Source of the DNA: Thiohalocapsa sp. | GTDB taxonomy: Bacteria > Pseudomonadota > Gammaproteobacteria > Chromatiales > Chromatiaceae | Assembly: GCA_021736785.1 (NCBI GenBank) | Contig: JAIPFF010000012.1 | Span: 44,866-108,865 of the forward strand | Direction: 5' to 3' | Length of the DNA stretch: 64,000 bases | In this document: one piece after another, positions 30,907 through 41,776 of the stretch | Numbering within the stretch: position 1 is the stretch's first letter | Layout: each line of letters starts with the position of its first letter | Notes under the pieces: model-generated | What the model was told of the DNA's origin: nothing | What the model saw: only the letters and a program-made list of their open reading frames with translations | Databases searched by the model: none | Made by a program: the position numbers and the translations under genes

Positions 30907-31569
30907 TCAGGCCGCGGCCTGCCCCTCCACCGCCCCGCGCAGTGCGCCGAGCAGTGCCGTCACGCGGGCGTGCTTCATTTTCCACGATGCCTTGTTCACG
31001 ATCAGCCGCGAGCTGATGTCGCAGATGTGCTCCAGCGGCACCAGACCGTTGGCCTTGAGGGTATTGCCGCTCTCGACCAAGTCCACGATCAGGTCCGCCA
31101 GGCCGACCAACGGGGCAAGCTCCATCGAGCCGTAGAGCTTGATAATCTCCACCTGCTGGCCTTTCGCGGCAAAGTGGCGCTCGGCGCATTTCACGTACTT
31201 GGTCGCGATGCGCAGACGCCGGCGCCCGGGACGGCCGGCGAACGGGGCCTCGGGCTTGCCGGCGACCATCAGCCGGCAGCGGGCGATGCGCAGATCCAGC
31301 GGCTCGTAGAGTCCCTCGCCGCCGTGCTCGAGCAGGACGTCCTTACCGGCCACGCCCAAATCCGCGGCGCCGTACTGCACATAGGTCGGCACGTCGCTGG
31401 CGCGGATGATGACGAGCTTCACGCTCGGATCATCGGTGTCCAGAATCAGCTTGCGGCTGCGCTCGGGATCATCCAGCGCGCGGATGCCGGCCGCCTCCAG
31501 CAGCGGCATGGTTTGCTCGAAGATGCGTCCCTTCGACAGCGCGATGGTCAGCGGTTGCTCGTTTGCCAT
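30907..31569 (-). CDS. hisG: ATP phosphoribosyltransferase, short form
   Basis: HisG starts histidine synthesis by joining ATP and PRPP. The 220-residue length is the short (HisG-S) form, which lacks the C-terminal histidine-sensing domain and normally needs the regulatory partner HisZ; no hisZ is in this window. [34 protein letters not shown] and [18 protein letters not shown] (PRPP loop) are conserved. GAGGA precedes the ATG. It is downstream of murA, the mla-murA-hisG order of many Gammaproteobacteria and Betaproteobacteria. Confidence 0.95.
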   Translation of the reverse strand: MANEQPLTIALSKGRIFEQTMPLLEAAGIRALDDPERSRKLILDTDDPSVKLVIIRASDVPTYVQYGAADLGVAGKDVLLEHGGEGLYEPLDLRIARCRLMVAGKPEAPFAGRPGRRRLRIATKYVKCAERHFAAKGQQVEIIKLYGSMELAPLVGLADLIVDLVESGNTLKANGLVPLEHICDISSRLIVNKASWKMKHARVTALLGALRGAVEGQAAA

Positions 31570-31596
31570 GGGTCCTCGCCGGTCAGCTGTGCTGTA

Positions 31597-32958
<1,362 letters not shown>

Positions 32959-32987
32959 TTATACGCAAGCCCCGATGCAAGGGGGAA

Positions 32988-33017
32988 GAGCCCCGAGCGC
33001 ATTTGCCGTCGGGGCTC
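32988..33017 (-). terminator. stem-loop after mlaB
   Basis: A perfect 9-bp stem GAGCCCCGA / TCGGGGCTC with a 12-base loop lies 38 bases after the mlaB stop. Read leftwards it is followed by TTCCCCCTT, a weakly T-rich tract. It fits a partial terminator or attenuator between the mla genes and murA. The rest of 32857-33055 shows no gene. Confidence 0.5.
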
Positions 33018-33055
33018 GGCGCCGCGGCGGGTTCGGCCCGGGCCCGGCGCCGTCA

Positions 33056-33442
33056 TCACGCGCGTCGGGCGGAGCTCGCGGCCCCGGCCGCTCGCGTGGT
33101 CCGCTCCGTGGTGCCGGGCAGTTCGATGTCGAGCAGATCGTCGACGTTGGACAGCGTGGCGATGCGGATCAATGCGTCTGACCAACCGCGCAGGCGCAGA
33201 TGGCCGCCGCCGGCTCGAACCTGATCATGCCATTCCAGCAGCAAGGCGACCGCGGCGCTGCTGCCCTGGCTGATCCCGCCGAGATCGAGCGTCACGTCGG
33301 CGCCCCCCGCGGCCAGGCGCGAGCCTTCGCGGGCCAGCAGGCCCACGCCCGCGAGGTCGAGATCGCCTTCGAGCCGCCAGTGGCCGGGCTCGAGCTCGAC
33401 GAGGGCGACCTTGGACGGCGCCGCTTCAGGCCCCCGCGGCAT
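33056..33442 (-). CDS. mlaB: STAS-domain phospholipid transport protein MlaB
   Basis: A small STAS protein of 128 residues, the cytoplasmic subunit that steadies the MlaFE transporter. The segment VTLDLGGISQGSSAAVALLLEW carries the STAS loop with its conserved Ser. It overlaps the end of mlaC by 17 bases and closes the mlaF-E-D-C-B order, which is decisive for naming it. Sequence similarity among MlaB proteins is low, so identity rests largely on context. Confidence 0.85.
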   Translation of the reverse strand: MPRGPEAAPSKVALVELEPGHWRLEGDLDLAGVGLLAREGSRLAAGGADVTLDLGGISQGSSAAVALLLEWHDQVRAGGGHLRLRGWSDALIRIATLSNVDDLLDIELPGTTERTTRAAGAASSARRA

Positions 33443-34049
33443 TCTTCGATTCCAGTTCGCGGATCAATCCGTCGATGCCGTTGCGGCCGATGCTGGTCCT
33501 GAACTGACCGCGATAGTTCGAGATCAGGCTGACGTTGTCGATGACGACGTCATACACCTTCCAGTCGCCGGAGAGCTTATGCATCCGGTAGTCGATCGGG
33601 ATGGCCGGCGCGCCCGGTGCCCGCACCTCGGTGGGCACCACGATGGTGTCCGCGCGGGTGCCGGGCTTCGACGATTGGTAGACGATCTCCTCGCCGCTGT
33701 ACTTCATCAGCGCTTTCGCATAGGTGCGCACCAGCATTTCGCGGAAGGCGGAGACCAACTGGCCCTGCTGCGCCGACGAGGCGCTGTTCCAATCCTTGCC
33801 CACCGCCGATCGGGTGATCATCTGGAAGTCGAAGTGCGGCGCCAGCTTGTTGCCGACCAGTTCGTAGATCAGCTGCGGGTTGGCGTCGATCTCCCCGCGG
33901 CGTGCCTCGAGCGTGCGCAGCATGCCCTCGGCGGTGCGCTCGACCAGGGCGGTTGCCGAGTCGTCGGCCGCGGCGCCACCGAACGGCGCGCCGAGCAGCA
34001 ACAGGGCACCGACCAGGACGGCGTTGAAAATACGCGAAGCCTTCTTCAT
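33426..34049 (-). CDS. mlaC: periplasmic phospholipid carrier MlaC
   Basis: MlaC shuttles phospholipids between the outer membrane MlaA complex and the inner membrane MlaFEDB transporter. From ATG at 34049 it has 207 residues; the longer frame is shared with mlaD in another phase. The N-terminal signal peptide (KKASRIFNAVLVGALLLLGA, then PFGGAAA) predicts export. The core has VGNKLAPHFDFQMITRSAVG, VSAFREMLVRTYAKAL and DGLIRELESKN. Its start overlaps the mlaD stop by 4 bases (ATGA). Confidence 0.93.
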   Translation of the reverse strand: MKKASRIFNAVLVGALLLLGAPFGGAAADDSATALVERTAEGMLRTLEARRGEIDANPQLIYELVGNKLAPHFDFQMITRSAVGKDWNSASSAQQGQLVSAFREMLVRTYAKALMKYSGEEIVYQSSKPGTRADTIVVPTEVRAPGAPAIPIDYRMHKLSGDWKVYDVVIDNVSLISNYRGQFRTSIGRNGIDGLIRELESKNAAGA

Positions 34050-34516
34050 TGCGAGACCTCCTCTGCCTTGCTGAACAGGAACTGCCCGATCATCTGTTCG
34101 AGCACCAGCGCGGATTGCGTGTGCTCGATCTGCTCGCCATCGCGCAGATAATCCGGGCTGCCGCCCGGGTCGAGACCGACATACTGCTCGCCCAGCAGAC
34201 CGGCGGTGAAAATATTGGCGAAGGTGTCGGACGGGATCCGATCGTAGCCTTCGTCGATGCGCATGGTCACGACCGCCTGATAGGTGTCTTGGTCGTATTG
34301 GATCGACTCGACGCGACCCACGCGCACGCCCGCCATACTGACCGGTGCGCGCGTTTTCAGGCTGCCGATGTTGTCGAAGCGTGCGGTCAAGCTGTAGCCG
34401 TCGCCGGCGGCGGACGCGCTCAGGTTGCTGACCTGCATGGCGAGGAAGAACAGCGCCACGAAGCCCGCCGCCATGAATGTGCCGACAAGGATCTCCAAAA
34501 TGCGCGTCTTCGCCAT
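34046..34516 (-). CDS. mlaD: MCE-domain phospholipid transport protein MlaD
   Basis: MlaD forms a hexameric ring anchored in the inner membrane that passes lipids through the periplasm. The 156-residue protein has one N-terminal membrane helix (ILEILVGTFMAAGFVALFFL) and an MCE domain with YSLTARFDNIGSLKTRAPVS, then MAGVRVGRVESIQYD, and NIFTAGLLGEQYVGLDPGG. It overlaps mlaC by ATGA and follows mlaE by 3 bases, so the operon is tightly coupled. Confidence 0.95.
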   Translation of the reverse strand: MAKTRILEILVGTFMAAGFVALFFLAMQVSNLSASAAGDGYSLTARFDNIGSLKTRAPVSMAGVRVGRVESIQYDQDTYQAVVTMRIDEGYDRIPSDTFANIFTAGLLGEQYVGLDPGGSPDYLRDGEQIEHTQSALVLEQMIGQFLFSKAEEVSQ

Positions 34517-34519
34517 CGG

Positions 34520-35299
34520 TCAATCTCCGAACATCAATGCCGTCAGAACGAAATCCATGCCCAGCACCGCCAGCGCGGAGTGAACAACCGTGCGCGTCGT
34601 CGCTTGGCTGACGCCGGACGACGTCGGCGTGGCATCGAAGCCCTCGTAGAGCGCGATCCAGGTCACGACGACGCCGAACACCACGCTTTTGACCACGCCG
34701 TTGACGATATCTTCCTCGAAGTCGATCTTGGCTTCCATCTGGCTCCAGAACGCGCCGTCGTCGACGCCGAGCAGGCCGACGCCGACGAAGTACCCTCCGA
34801 GCACGCCGACGGCGCTGAACATCGCCGCCAGCAGCGGCATCGAGATGAAGCCGCCGAGGAAGCGCGGCGCGAGAATGCGCCGGATCGGGTCCACCGCCAT
34901 CATTTCGAGCGCGGACAGCTGCTCGGTAGCCTTCATCAGCCCGATTTCCGCCGTCAGCGCCGATCCGGCGCGCCCGGCGAACAACAGCGCGGTGACCACC
35001 GGGCCGAGCTCGCGTACCAGCGACGCGGCCACCATCACACCGAGACTCTCGGCCGCGCCGAATTGGGCCAGCACGTAGTAGCCCTGCAGACCGAGCACCA
35101 TCCCGACGAATAAGCCCGACACGACGATGATCAGCACCGACAGGACGCCGATGCCGTAGATCTGCGCGATCAGCAGCCGCGGGCGCAGCAGCACGGACGG
35201 CAGTCCGCCGAGGATGCCGAACAGCAGCAGGTGCGCCCGGCCGAGCCGCGCGAGCGAGTCGAGACCGAGCCGCCCGAGGCGGGCGAGGGCATTCATCAT
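34520..35299 (-). CDS. mlaE: ABC transporter permease MlaE
   Basis: MlaE is the membrane subunit of the MlaFEDB lipid transporter. From ATG at 35299 (ATGATGA overlapping the mlaF stop) it has 259 residues and about six hydrophobic segments. The motif [20 protein letters not shown] (PVVTALL, then AGRAGSA) and [19 protein letters not shown] are the family EAA-like coupling loop. The longer upstream frame lies inside mlaF and is rejected. Confidence 0.95.
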   Translation of the reverse strand: MMNALARLGRLGLDSLARLGRAHLLLFGILGGLPSVLLRPRLLIAQIYGIGVLSVLIIVVSGLFVGMVLGLQGYYVLAQFGAAESLGVMVAASLVRELGPVVTALLFAGRAGSALTAEIGLMKATEQLSALEMMAVDPIRRILAPRFLGGFISMPLLAAMFSAVGVLGGYFVGVGLLGVDDGAFWSQMEAKIDFEEDIVNGVVKSVVFGVVVTWIALYEGFDATPTSSGVSQATTRTVVHSALAVLGMDFVLTALMFGD

Positions 35300-36228
35300 C
35301 GCCGAGTGGCTCTGCGCGCGCGAGTGAGCATGTCTTCGGCCAGCGGCGCGCACGGGTAGTGGAAGTGGACGGGCCCGTCGGGCTCGCCGTCCATGAACTG
35401 GCGCACCCAGGACGAGCGTTCCGACGCGATGTCCCGCGGCGTGCCGTGGCATACCACCTGTCCGTTGGCGATCAAGTAGATGTAATCGGCGATGCCGGCG
35501 GTCTCGCGCACGTCATGGGAGACAACGATGCTGGTCAGGCGGCTGGCATCGTTCAATTGGCGGATCAGCGAGACCAGCACACCCATGGAGATCGGATCCT
35601 GGCCCGTGAAGGGCTCGTCGTACATGATCATCATCGGGTCCAGCGCCACCGCGCGCGCCAGCGCTACTCGGCGAGACATACCCCCCGAGAGCTCGCTCGG
35701 CATCAATGCCGCCGCACCGCGCAGCCCGACGGCTTCGAGCTTCATCAGCACCAGCTTGCGCAGCAAGCTTTCGGGCAACCGCGCGTGCTCGCGCAGCGGG
35801 AAGGCGACATTCTCGAAGACGCTCAGCTCGGTCAGCAGCGCGCCGCTCTGAAACAACATGCCCATTCGGGTGCGCAGCCGGTACAGCGCGCGGGTGCCGA
35901 GCGCGTGCACATCCTCGCCGTCGACCTCGATGGTGCCCGCATCGGGCCGCAGCTGGCCGCTGATCAGCTTCAGCAGCGTCGTCTTGCCGGTTCCGGACGG
36001 GCCCATAATCGCGGTGACTCGCCCGCGCGGGATGTCGACGTCGATGCCGTCGAAGACCACATGCGCGGCACGGGAGAAGCGCAGTCCGCGGATTCTGACC
36101 AGCGGCGCGATGCCCGGATTGGCTCCGCCGGGATCGGGTCTACCGGATTTAGCTCCAATGGCGGACGGCATTTGCGCCGCCTTGTCCGGCGCAGTCGCGG
36201 GCATGGACGGCGAGGATCCGTTTCCCAT
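35296..36228 (-). CDS. mlaF: ABC transporter ATP-binding protein MlaF
   Basis: MlaF drives retrograde or anterograde phospholipid transport with ATP. The 310-residue protein has Walker [12 protein letters not shown], the signature [14 protein letters not shown], Walker [14 protein letters not shown] and the switch His in VVSHDV. An N-terminal extension of about 40 residues, rich in Gly/Pro/Ala, precedes the ABC fold; a later start is possible but no better ribosome site is seen. It is the first gene of the mla operon. The 91 bases before it, with the next gene upstream, hold no obvious promoter. Confidence 0.95.
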   Translation of the reverse strand: MGNGSSPSMPATAPDKAAQMPSAIGAKSGRPDPGGANPGIAPLVRIRGLRFSRAAHVVFDGIDVDIPRGRVTAIMGPSGTGKTTLLKLISGQLRPDAGTIEVDGEDVHALGTRALYRLRTRMGMLFQSGALLTELSVFENVAFPLREHARLPESLLRKLVLMKLEAVGLRGAAALMPSELSGGMSRRVALARAVALDPMMIMYDEPFTGQDPISMGVLVSLIRQLNDASRLTSIVVSHDVRETAGIADYIYLIANGQVVCHGTPRDIASERSSWVRQFMDGEPDGPVHFHYPCAPLAEDMLTRARRATRR

Positions 36229-36319
36229 GCGTCGGGCTCCTGCTTGGCGGAATCAAAACCCGGCATTGTCGGGGGGCGACGCGCGAGCGTCAAGCAAGGC
36301 CCTCAGGTGCGAAGGACAT

Positions 36320-36892
36320 TCATAAGCGGCCCAAGCCCATCAGCGCGAGCAAGCTGTGCCAATCGGTCAGCTGCCGGGCGGTCGGCAGTGTCAGCAGCAC
36401 CAGGCCGGGTGCTGCTCCGGCCTGCGCTATTTGCTGTTCCAGCCAGGCACGCGCGCCGCGCAGATCGGCATTCAGCGACGGTGGGCAAAAGATGGCGGAG
36501 CCGGCAGCGCGCGCGGCCGGCGTGGCAGACGCAGGGACAAGCAGCTGCGCGGTGGCGCCCGGCACGGGCTCGGCTGCCTCGGCCGTATCGACCGGGGCGA
36601 CGAACGCTGCCAGCGTCGCTCCCAGCGCCTCGACGGCGCGCGGGCCGGCGTCCGCGTCCGCGTCGAGCGGCAATTGCAAGTAAAAGCGAAAGCCCGCGTG
36701 CACATCGGCGCGCCAGTCGGCGAGCGTCTGCTGCGATAGGGTGGACCAAGCCGCCGCGGGTGCGAAGGCTGCATGAAATTCATTGGCGAAGTAGGTCAGC
36801 CGCCAGTCGGGCGGAAGGTCTTCGGGATAAAACTGTCCGGCATCGGCCAGATCCAGCCAGCACGCCGGTGCGACGTCGGTTTGCTCCGGCAT
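36320..36892 (-). CDS. unassigned protein with weak DUF72-like N terminus
   Basis: This 190-residue protein starts DLADAGQFYPEDLPPDWRLT and continues YFANEFHAAFAP, a pattern similar to the opening of DUF72/YecE proteins (Phe-Tyr-Pro-x-x-Leu-Pro, then Tyr-Ala-x-x-Phe). It is much shorter than that family and lacks most of its barrel, so it may be a divergent or truncated relative. No signal peptide is visible. It is read leftwards upstream of mlaF, 91 bases away, and is divergent from kdsC. Function not inferred. Confidence 0.55.
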   Translation of the reverse strand: MPEQTDVAPACWLDLADAGQFYPEDLPPDWRLTYFANEFHAAFAPAAAWSTLSQQTLADWRADVHAGFRFYLQLPLDADADAGPRAVEALGATLAAFVAPVDTAEAAEPVPGATAQLLVPASATPAARAAGSAIFCPPSLNADLRGARAWLEQQIAQAGAAPGLVLLTLPTARQLTDWHSLLALMGLGRL

Positions 36893-37008
36893 ATGAAACG
36901 CTCTCGATGGCTCGCCGCGAATGACCGGTTATCATAGCCGAATCCGGGCATCGATCCCGGCGACACCGCAAAGACATCTTCGGACGCCAGCGAGGGGAAA
37001 CGCCAACG

Positions 37009-37530
37009 ATGCAGGATCCATTGGAGCTCGCCGCGCGCGTGCGGCTGGTCATCTTCGACGTCGACGGCGTGCTGACCGACGGCAGCCTGTTTCTCGGCGA
37101 TGACGGTCAGGAGTACAAGGCCTTCAATTCCCGTGACGGCCACGGCATGGTCATGCTGCGCGATAGCGGCGTGATGCTGGCCGTGATCACGGGCCGCCGC
37201 TCCGAGGTCGTGCGCCTGCGCATGGAGAGTCTCGGCGTCGAGCACGTGCACCAAGGCTGCAAGCAAAAGCTCCCGGCTTACGAGTCGCTGAAGCAACAAC
37301 TCGGCATCGACGACGACGTCGTCGCCTACGTGGGCGACGATGTCGTCGACCTGCCGGTCATGCGCCGGGCGGGCTTCGCCGTCGCGGTTGCCGACGCCCA
37401 CCCGCTGGTGCTGGAGCACGCGCACTGGCGCACTCCGAGTCCGGGCGGGCGCGGCGCCGCCCGCGAGCTCTGCGAGCTGATCATGCGTGCGCAAGGCAAG
37501 CTCGACGCCATGATGGCCCACTATCTCTGA
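37009..37530 (+). CDS. kdsC: 3-deoxy-D-manno-octulosonate 8-phosphate phosphatase
   Basis: KdsC removes phosphate from KDO-8-phosphate in LPS core synthesis. This 173-residue HAD protein has the nucleophile motif FDVDGVLTDG (about residues 15-24), AVITGRRSEVV and VAYVGDDVVDLPVM. GAGGGG lies before the ATG. Its stop codon directly abuts the lptC ATG, so the LPS transport genes follow in one operon. KdsD, often its upstream neighbour, is missing here. Confidence 0.96.
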   Translation: MQDPLELAARVRLVIFDVDGVLTDGSLFLGDDGQEYKAFNSRDGHGMVMLRDSGVMLAVITGRRSEVVRLRMESLGVEHVHQGCKQKLPAYESLKQQLGIDDDVVAYVGDDVVDLPVMRRAGFAVAVADAHPLVLEHAHWRTPSPGGRGAARELCELIMRAQGKLDAMMAHYL

Positions 37531-38286
37531 ATGCATGCGGCCGTCTTGACCCTGAACCGCCGCCAAGTCGTCATCGCGCTGCTGCTGGGCTTGCTGGCGC
37601 TGGCCGCCTGGTGGTACCGGACTACCCTGCAGCCGCAGCCGGGTGTCGCCCCGGCGGCGGAACGCCGGCCCGACTACATCGTCGAAGATCTGACAGCCGT
37701 GGCGATGGACGCGAGCGGCAGGCCGGACCGGCGTATCGAGACCCCGGAGCTGCGCCATTACCCCGATGACGGCAGCAGCGAGCTGCGCCTGCCGGTGCTG
37801 CGGGTATTCGAGGACGACAAACTCGTCTGGTCCGTGCGCTCCGACACGGCCTGGATCTCCGCCGACGGCGACGAGGTGCTGCTGGAGGGCCGGGTGATGG
37901 TGCACCGCGCCGCAAGCGCCGGCCAGGCCGCGGTCGACCTGGAAAGCAGCGAGCTGCTGGTGCTGCCCGAGCTGGACTATGCCGAGACCGACCGCTTCGT
38001 CGAGCTCGAGAGCGACGGCGACTGGGTGACCGCCGCAGACGGCATGCAGGCCTGGCTCGGCGACGCGCCACGCACTCGGTTCTTCGGGCGCACCCGCGCC
38101 AGCTTCGATGTCGACCGGGCGGGGAGTGCTCCGCCGTCCGATCGGGAGGCGCAGCCGGAGCCGGTGCTCGACCGGGCGCTCGACCGGGCGCCGAGCGGTG
38201 AGTCGAATCGGCGCCCGGCCGCCGGCCATCAGGCGGGTAGCGCTGCGACGCCGGCGCCGCTCGCCGCGGACCGTGACCGCGAATGA
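37531..38286 (+). CDS. lptC: LPS export protein LptC
   Basis: LptC is the inner-membrane-anchored periplasmic jellyroll that receives LPS from LptB2FG. The protein has 251 residues with one N-terminal helix ([17 protein letters not shown]) and a jellyroll region with [34 protein letters not shown] and [19 protein letters not shown]. The last 60 residues are low in complexity and likely disordered, longer than the Escherichia coli protein (191 residues). It overlaps lptA by 4 bases. Confidence 0.92.
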   Translation: MHAAVLTLNRRQVVIALLLGLLALAAWWYRTTLQPQPGVAPAAERRPDYIVEDLTAVAMDASGRPDRRIETPELRHYPDDGSSELRLPVLRVFEDDKLVWSVRSDTAWISADGDEVLLEGRVMVHRAASAGQAAVDLESSELLVLPELDYAETDRFVELESDGDWVTAADGMQAWLGDAPRTRFFGRTRASFDVDRAGSAPPSDREAQPEPVLDRALDRAPSGESNRRPAAGHQAGSAATPAPLAADRDRE

Positions 38287-38891
38287 CGGCTCCCACTTCG
38301 ACAAACGCCAATCGCAAGAGCCTCGACGCCATGTCTGCCAAGCCCCCCCAAGAGCCCGCCGGATACGATCGACAACGGCGCAGCACGGGTCCGGCCATCC
38401 TGCGCCGGGGCCTTTGCCTGATCGCGGCGCTGTGCGCCGGCGCGCCGGCGGCCGCGTTGGAGGGCGACGAGAAGCAGCCGCTGTACATCGAGGCCGACGC
38501 CGCCGAGCTCGACGACCGCCAATCGATCAGCCTGTATCTCGGCAACGTGGAGGTCCAGCAGGGCAGCATGCGCATCTTCGCGGACGAAATGATGGTGCAC
38601 CACGACGCCGACCGCCAGCCGCGCAAGATCATCGCCCTGGGCAATCCGGTGCGCTACCGCCAGATGCTGGACGACGATCCGGAGGAGGTCAGGGGCCGGG
38701 CCCTGCGGATGGAATACGAGGCGGAGCGCGAAGAAATCACCCTCATCGACGAGGCTGTGCTGACCCAGGGCGAAGACCGCTTCGCGAGCGATCGCATCGT
38801 CTACAACCGCCGCACCGAGCGTGTCGTGGCGGGCAGCAGCGCGCAGGGCCGCGAGCGGGTCAAGATCAAGATCGAGCCCAACCGCGAATGA
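38283..38891 (+). CDS. lptA: LPS export protein LptA
   Basis: LptA bridges the periplasm in the LPS transport machine. The predicted 202-residue frame starts at ATG 38283 (overlapping lptC by ATGA); a second in-frame ATG at 38331 is possible. A hydrophobic segment ([20 protein letters not shown]) is the signal peptide. The OstA-like region has [38 protein letters not shown] and [19 protein letters not shown]. The ATGA of its own stop is also the start of lptB. Confidence 0.93.
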   Translation: MTAPTSTNANRKSLDAMSAKPPQEPAGYDRQRRSTGPAILRRGLCLIAALCAGAPAAALEGDEKQPLYIEADAAELDDRQSISLYLGNVEVQQGSMRIFADEMMVHHDADRQPRKIIALGNPVRYRQMLDDDPEEVRGRALRMEYEAEREEITLIDEAVLTQGEDRFASDRIVYNRRTERVVAGSSAQGRERVKIKIEPNRE

Positions 38892-39613
38892 CTACGTTGA
38901 TCGCCGAGGGGTTGGCGAAGACCTACCGCCGCCGGCGCGTGGTCAACGGGGTCAGTCTCGCCGTCGATTCCGGCGAGGTGGTCGGATTGCTCGGTCCGAA
39001 CGGCGCCGGCAAGACCACGAGCTTCTACATGATCGTTGGCCTGGTCGCCGCCGACGCGGGCCGCATCCTGCTCGAAGGCGAGGATATTACGCTGCAGCCG
39101 ATGCATGCCCGCGCCCGCAAGGGGCTCAGCTATCTGGCCCAGGAGCCGTCGGTCTTCCGCAAGCTCGATGCGCGGGAGAATCTGCTCGCCGTGCTCGAGA
39201 CGCGCCGCGACCTCGACCGCGCGGACCGCCGCCAGCGCTGCGACGAGCTGCTCGACGAGCTCGGTATCGCCCATGTGGCCGACTCGCTGGCGCTGAGCCT
39301 CTCCGGCGGCGAGCGCCGGCGCCTCGAGATCGCCCGCGCCTTGGCCGTGGAGCCGAAGATCATCCTGCTCGACGAGCCCTTCGCCGGCGTCGACCCGATC
39401 GCAGTCGGCGAGATCAAGACCATCATTTCCCACTTACGCGCGCGCGACATCGGCGTGCTGATCACCGACCACAATGTCCGCGAGACCTTGGACATTTGCG
39501 ATCGCGCGTACATCATCAGCGAAGGCTCGGCGATCGCGGAAGGCTCGCCGGCCGATCTGCTGCAGAACGCCAAGGTGCGCTCCGTGTATCTCGGCGAGCA
39601 TTTCCGGCTGTAA
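38888..39613 (+). CDS. lptB: LPS export ABC transporter ATP-binding protein LptB
   Basis: LptB powers extraction of LPS from the inner membrane with LptF and LptG. From ATG at 38888 it has 241 residues, the standard length. Walker A is GPNGAGKTT, the signature [15 protein letters not shown], and Walker [14 protein letters not shown]; the switch His is in [31 protein letters not shown] is the family Q-loop region. The start overlaps the lptA stop by 4 bases, giving coupled expression of the kdsC-lptC-lptA-lptB operon. Confidence 0.97.
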   Translation: MTTLIAEGLAKTYRRRRVVNGVSLAVDSGEVVGLLGPNGAGKTTSFYMIVGLVAADAGRILLEGEDITLQPMHARARKGLSYLAQEPSVFRKLDARENLLAVLETRRDLDRADRRQRCDELLDELGIAHVADSLALSLSGGERRRLEIARALAVEPKIILLDEPFAGVDPIAVGEIKTIISHLRARDIGVLITDHNVRETLDICDRAYIISEGSAIAEGSPADLLQNAKVRSVYLGEHFRL

Positions 39614-39756
39614 CGCTCGCCCTCGGCCATCGGCGCACCGCGACGCAATGTCCACGACTGCAGCGCACTGTGATGCGCTTCGCCATGGCGCGCGCATTTT
39701 CGGCTAGAATCGAGAAAAGGCATTCAAGTTACGTACCATCTCGCCGACCGGGCTCG

Positions 39757-41235
39757 ATGAAACAAACTATCCAACTCCGATTGGGGCAGCAGCTCACGAT
39801 GACGCCCCAGCTGCAGCAGGCGATCAAGCTGCTGCAGCTCTCCACGCTCGACCTCCAGCGCGAGATCCAGGAAGCCCTGGAATCCAATCTCATGCTCGAG
39901 ACGCTCGAAGAGGCGGAGCAGGGAGCCGAGCGGCAGGAGACGCCGCAGCGCGAAGTCGAAGCGGCGCCCGAGACCACTGCCGAGCGCGACAACAATATCG
40001 ATCGCGAGCTCCAGCCGGAGCGTGATTCGATGCCGGAGGATCTGCCGCTCGACAGCACCTGGGCCGACACCTACGACAGCTACATGCCGCCCACGGCACA
40101 TGCCCGCGAGGGCGATGCCGACTTCGATATCTTCGCCCAGCAATCGCGGCCGCAGACGCTGCACGATCATTTGGCCTGGCAGTTGAACCTGGCGCGCTTC
40201 GAGCCGCGGGATCAGGTCATCGCCGAGGCCTTGGTGGACGGTATCGATGCCGACGGCTATTTGCGCATCGACCTCGAAGAGCTGCCGCTGTACCTCGGCG
40301 ACGACGAGCTCGAAATGGACGAGATCGAAGCGGTGCTGCACCGCATTCAGTCCTTCGACCCGGCCGGCATCGCCGCCCGCAGCCCGCAGGAGTGCCTGTT
40401 GCTGCAGCTGCGCCAGCTACCGCCGGAGCAGCCGTTCCGGGACGAGGCCATCCGCATCTGCGACGCCCACTTCGCGGCGCTTTCGCGCAACGACCTCGAC
40501 GATATGCGCCGGCATACGAAGATGTCGATGGATACGCTGCGCCAAGCGCTCATGCTGATTCGCTCGATGCATCCGCGCCCGGGCAGTCTGGTCGCGGACA
40601 TCCGCCCCGAGTACATCATTCCCGATGTCGTCGTGCGCAGATACAAGGGCCGGTGGCAGGTCGAGCTGAATCCCGAAACTACGCCTAAACTGAGAGTGAA
40701 CCCCGGGTACGCTAAGCTGATACGCCGGGCCGACGATGCGCCCGACAATGCCTGTCTGAAAACGCATCTGCAGGAAGCCCGGTGGTTCATCAAGAGCTTG
40801 GCCAGCCGCAACGAGACGGTCCTGCGGGTGGCCGGCAAAATCGTCGAGCTCCAGCAGGAGTTTTTCGACTATGGCGAGGAGGCAATGAAGCCGTTGGTGC
40901 TGCGCGATGTCGCCGACTCGCTGGAACTGCATGAGTCCACGGTCTCGCGCGTGACGACGCAAAAGTACATGCACACCCCGCGCGGCACCCTCGAGTTCAA
41001 GTACTTCTTCTCCAGTCATGTCAACACCGCATCCGGCGGCGAGTGCTCGTCGACCGCCATTCGTGCCTTCATCCGCAAGCTGGTTGCAGCGGAACAGCCG
41101 AGCAAACCCTTGAGTGACAACAAAATCGCCGGCATTCTCACGGAGCAGGGCATTAACGTGGCGCGGCGCACCGTCGCCAAATACCGCGAGGCAATGGGCA
41201 TCCCACCCTCGAACGAGCGCAAGCGTCTCACGTGA
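39757..41235 (+). CDS. rpoN: RNA polymerase sigma-54 factor
   Basis: RpoN directs polymerase to -24/-12 promoters that need enhancer-binding proteins. The ATG at 39757 gives 492 residues; a huge frame upstream belongs to lptB in another phase. Region I begins RLGQQLTMTPQLQQAIKLL, followed by the acidic region II (about residues 50-125). The RpoN box ARRTVAKYRE is intact near the end. TAGAAT at 39705-39710 is a plausible -10 in the 143-base gap after lptB. The neighbours hpf, ptsN and rapZ make the classical rpoN block. Confidence 0.97.
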   Translation: MKQTIQLRLGQQLTMTPQLQQAIKLLQLSTLDLQREIQEALESNLMLETLEEAEQGAERQETPQREVEAAPETTAERDNNIDRELQPERDSMPEDLPLDSTWADTYDSYMPPTAHAREGDADFDIFAQQSRPQTLHDHLAWQLNLARFEPRDQVIAEALVDGIDADGYLRIDLEELPLYLGDDELEMDEIEAVLHRIQSFDPAGIAARSPQECLLLQLRQLPPEQPFRDEAIRICDAHFAALSRNDLDDMRRHTKMSMDTLRQALMLIRSMHPRPGSLVADIRPEYIIPDVVVRRYKGRWQVELNPETTPKLRVNPGYAKLIRRADDAPDNACLKTHLQEARWFIKSLASRNETVLRVAGKIVELQQEFFDYGEEAMKPLVLRDVADSLELHESTVSRVTTQKYMHTPRGTLEFKYFFSSHVNTASGGECSSTAIRAFIRKLVAAEQPSKPLSDNKIAGILTEQGINVARRTVAKYREAMGIPPSNERKRLT

Positions 41236-41287
41236 CCGGGCCCGGCCCGGTCGACGCAGCGGCGCCTGCAAACAGTGGAGTGACACT

Positions 41288-41701
41288 ATGCAAATCAACC
41301 TGACCGGCCATCACGTGGATATCACCGAGGCGCTGAAGGGCTATGTCGACACCAAGTTCGATCGCCTGGCCCGGCATTTCGATCACGTGATCAACGTGCA
41401 CGTAATCCTCAGTGTCGAGAAGCTCCGGCAAAAGGCGGAAGCGACCATCAAAATCAATGGCGCCAACGTGTTTGCCGACTCGGTGCACGAGGACATGTAC
41501 GCGGCCATCGACGGGCTGATCGACAAGCTCGACCGTCAGGTAATCAAGTACAAGGAAAAGCGTCAGAGCCATCGCGGCAACGGCCAGAAAGGGATGGCCG
41601 AGCCCGAGACGGAGGCAAGCGCCCAGGCAGCGCTTGAGCCCGAGCCCGAAGCGGCGTTGGAGGCGTTCGCGGAGTCAGCCGAGGTACAACCGCGGCAATG
41701 A
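41288..41701 (+). CDS. hpf: ribosome hibernation promoting factor with acidic tail
   Basis: Hpf binds the 30S A/P sites and leads to inactive 100S ribosomes in stationary phase. The ATG at 41288 has GGAG 7 bases upstream. The first 95 residues are the HPF domain (MQINLTGHHVDITEALKGYV, VNVHVILSVEKLRQKAEATI, DSVHEDMYAAIDGLIDKLDR). A tail of about 40 residues (Glu/Ala/Pro-rich) is longer than in Escherichia coli short HPF but is not the dimerising domain of long HPF. It follows rpoN by 52 bases and ends at a terminator. Confidence 0.93.
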   Translation: MQINLTGHHVDITEALKGYVDTKFDRLARHFDHVINVHVILSVEKLRQKAEATIKINGANVFADSVHEDMYAAIDGLIDKLDRQVIKYKEKRQSHRGNGQKGMAEPETEASAQAALEPEPEAALEAFAESAEVQPRQ

Positions 41702-41742
41702 TGCATTGAATCGGCCGCCGAGCGGTCGACGCATCGATAGAG

Positions 41743-41776
41743 AATACCGGAGTCCGGCCCCGCCGGCTCCGGTATT
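41743..41776 (+). terminator. intrinsic-like terminator after hpf
   Basis: A perfect 10-bp stem AATACCGGAG / CTCCGGTATT with a GC-rich 14-base middle that can itself pair (CCGG / CCGG) begins 42 bases after the hpf stop. The downstream tract has TT but not a long T-run. It separates the rpoN-hpf unit from ptsN. Confidence 0.65.

Noticed and set aside
38821..39756. Long N-terminal extension of rpoN
   Set aside because: The extension is lptB DNA in another phase; region I of sigma-54 starts at 39757.
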